From positions 1 through 5,981 of the forward strand of contig JAQTWR010000183.1 of the NCBI GenBank assembly GCA_028689195.1: 5,981 bases of DNA, in the 5' to 3' direction. Both the position numbers and the translations under genes were made by a program. The notes under the pieces are model-generated. The model was not told where the DNA came from. It worked only from the letters and a program-made list of their open reading frames with translations, and did no database searches. Source of the stretch: Anaerolineales bacterium (GTDB taxonomy: Bacteria; Chloroflexota; Anaerolineae; Anaerolineales; Villigracilaceae). The number at the start of each line of letters is the position of its first letter. The first letter of the stretch is position 1. Shown here in pieces: positions 5,229-5,981 of the stretch.

Positions 5229-5939
5229 ATGGCTATTCTTGAAGTGCGCGACGTCACCTCTGGGTATGGCGAGGGGCAAATTTTGTGGGGCGCCAGCATC
5301 GGTTTGGAAAAAGGAAAACTGACCTGTCTCGTCGGCGGAAACGGCGCGGGCAAGACAACCACGCTGCGAACGGTGATGGGCTTGCTTAAACCGTGGAGCG
5401 GTTCTGTCTGGTTTCAGGGACAGGACGTAAGCCGTATGCCCGCCTACGCCAAAGCCGATTTGGGCTTGGTTCTTGTGCCTGAAGGCAGGCAGCTGTTTAC
5501 CGATATGAGCGTTTACGAAAACCTAGAAATGGGCGCGTCGAATATACGCGCGCGAGACAACGTAAAAAAGAATCTCGAAAAAGTGTACGCTATGTTCCCG
5601 CGTTTATTAGAGCGCAGTGCGCAAAAGGCTGGCACGTTGAGCGGCGGCGAGCAGCAAATGCTGGCGGTGGCGAGAGGCATCATGGCAGACCCCATTGTGT
5701 TGATGATTGACGAACTTTCGCTGGGTCTTGCGCCCGTGCTTGTCCTTCAACTTTTCGAGAGTCTGCGCGCCCTGCGCGATATGGGCATGACGATTTTGCT
5801 GGTGGAACAAAACGTGCAAATGGCGTTAGCCATCAGCGACTATGGTTATGTGCTTGCCGAAGGCAAATCTGGAATTGAAGGTCCGGCGCGTCAACTCATC
5901 AAGGATAAGAATGTCCGCGCGGCGTATCTGGGTTTGTAA
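5229..5939 (+). CDS. livF: Branched-chain amino acid ABC importer ATPase, LivF type
   Basis: This 236-residue ATPase is the second motor subunit. Walker A is GGNGAGKTT (36-44). VPEGRQLF (83-90), containing the Q-loop Gln, is a hallmark of LivF. The signature LSGGEQQML (137-145) is canonical. Walker B is VLMIDELSLGLAP (157-169) with Glu162; Leu163 replaces the usual Pro of 'DEPSLGLAP'. The switch position is Gln194 in VEQN, normal for LivF, where Gln stands in for His. The C-terminus AAYLGL is typical. GGAGG at 5215-5219, inside the end of livG, lies 9 bases before the ATG, and one base separates the two genes, so they are cotranscribed. It pairs a complete signature with the degenerate one of LivG. 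Confidence 0.94.
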   Translation: MAILEVRDVTSGYGEGQILWGASIGLEKGKLTCLVGGNGAGKTTTLRTVMGLLKPWSGSVWFQGQDVSRMPAYAKADLGLVLVPEGRQLFTDMSVYENLEMGASNIRARDNVKKNLEKVYAMFPRLLERSAQKAGTLSGGEQQMLAVARGIMADPIVLMIDELSLGLAPVLVLQLFESLRALRDMGMTILLVEQNVQMALAISDYGYVLAEGKSGIEGPARQLIKDKNVRAAYLGL

Positions 5940-5975
5940 TATAATAGAAGCGTAACAAAGAACATAAAAACCATT

Positions 5976-5981
5976 CAGGAG
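5976..5981 (+). promoter_or_regulatory. Possible ribosome binding site of a gene beyond the right edge
   Basis: The window ends in CAGGAG, preceded by an A-rich stretch. This looks like a Shine-Dalgarno for a plus-strand gene starting just outside, about 45 bases after livF. No terminator hairpin is seen between livF and this point, so the next gene may belong to the same transcript. TATAAT at 5940-5945 could alternatively be a -10 for it, but no -35 is visible. Confidence 0.35.

Overview
The window looks like chromosomal DNA of a bacterium from the Chloroflexota, most likely an Anaerolineae-type genome. This is inferred from the substrate-binding lipoprotein, whose signal peptide ends in a lipobox and is followed by a long Ala/Pro/Thr/Glu linker of the sort common in that phylum, and from the palindromic repeats between genes. 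No rRNA or other marker gene is present to confirm the placement.

Layout. Positions 1-593 (minus strand) hold the 5' part of a C39-like cysteine peptidase gene that runs off the left edge. Positions 594-1181 are a divergent non-coding region of about 590 bases, dense in inverted repeats: an operator-like repeat near the peptidase gene, a perfect 26-bp palindrome, an imperfect folded repeat, a further weak inverted repeat, a terminator-like hairpin, a TATAAT -10 box and a near-palindrome just before the ribosome binding site. Positions 1182-5939 (plus strand) hold a complete five-gene ABC importer operon of the branched-chain (hydrophobic) amino acid family: solute-binding lipoprotein, two permeases (LivH and LivM types) and two ATPases (LivG and LivF types). 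The last 42 bases end in a possible ribosome binding site for a further gene outside the window.

How the genes work together. The lipoprotein captures the ligand outside the membrane and hands it to the LivH/LivM channel, and LivG/LivF hydrolyse ATP to drive import. The four membrane and ATPase genes are tightly coupled: ATGA overlaps join livH to livM and livM to livG, and a single base separates livG from livF. The binding-protein gene is set apart by 121 bases holding two successive hairpins. One of these has the same arms as the 26-bp palindrome upstream of the operon, except for two differences that are compensated on the other arm.

The coding content is a well-known transport system, not a new one. 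The points worth a second look are the palindrome pair, the structured leader of the binding-protein gene, the atypical ABC signature of the LivG-type ATPase, and the truncated C39-like gene on the left.
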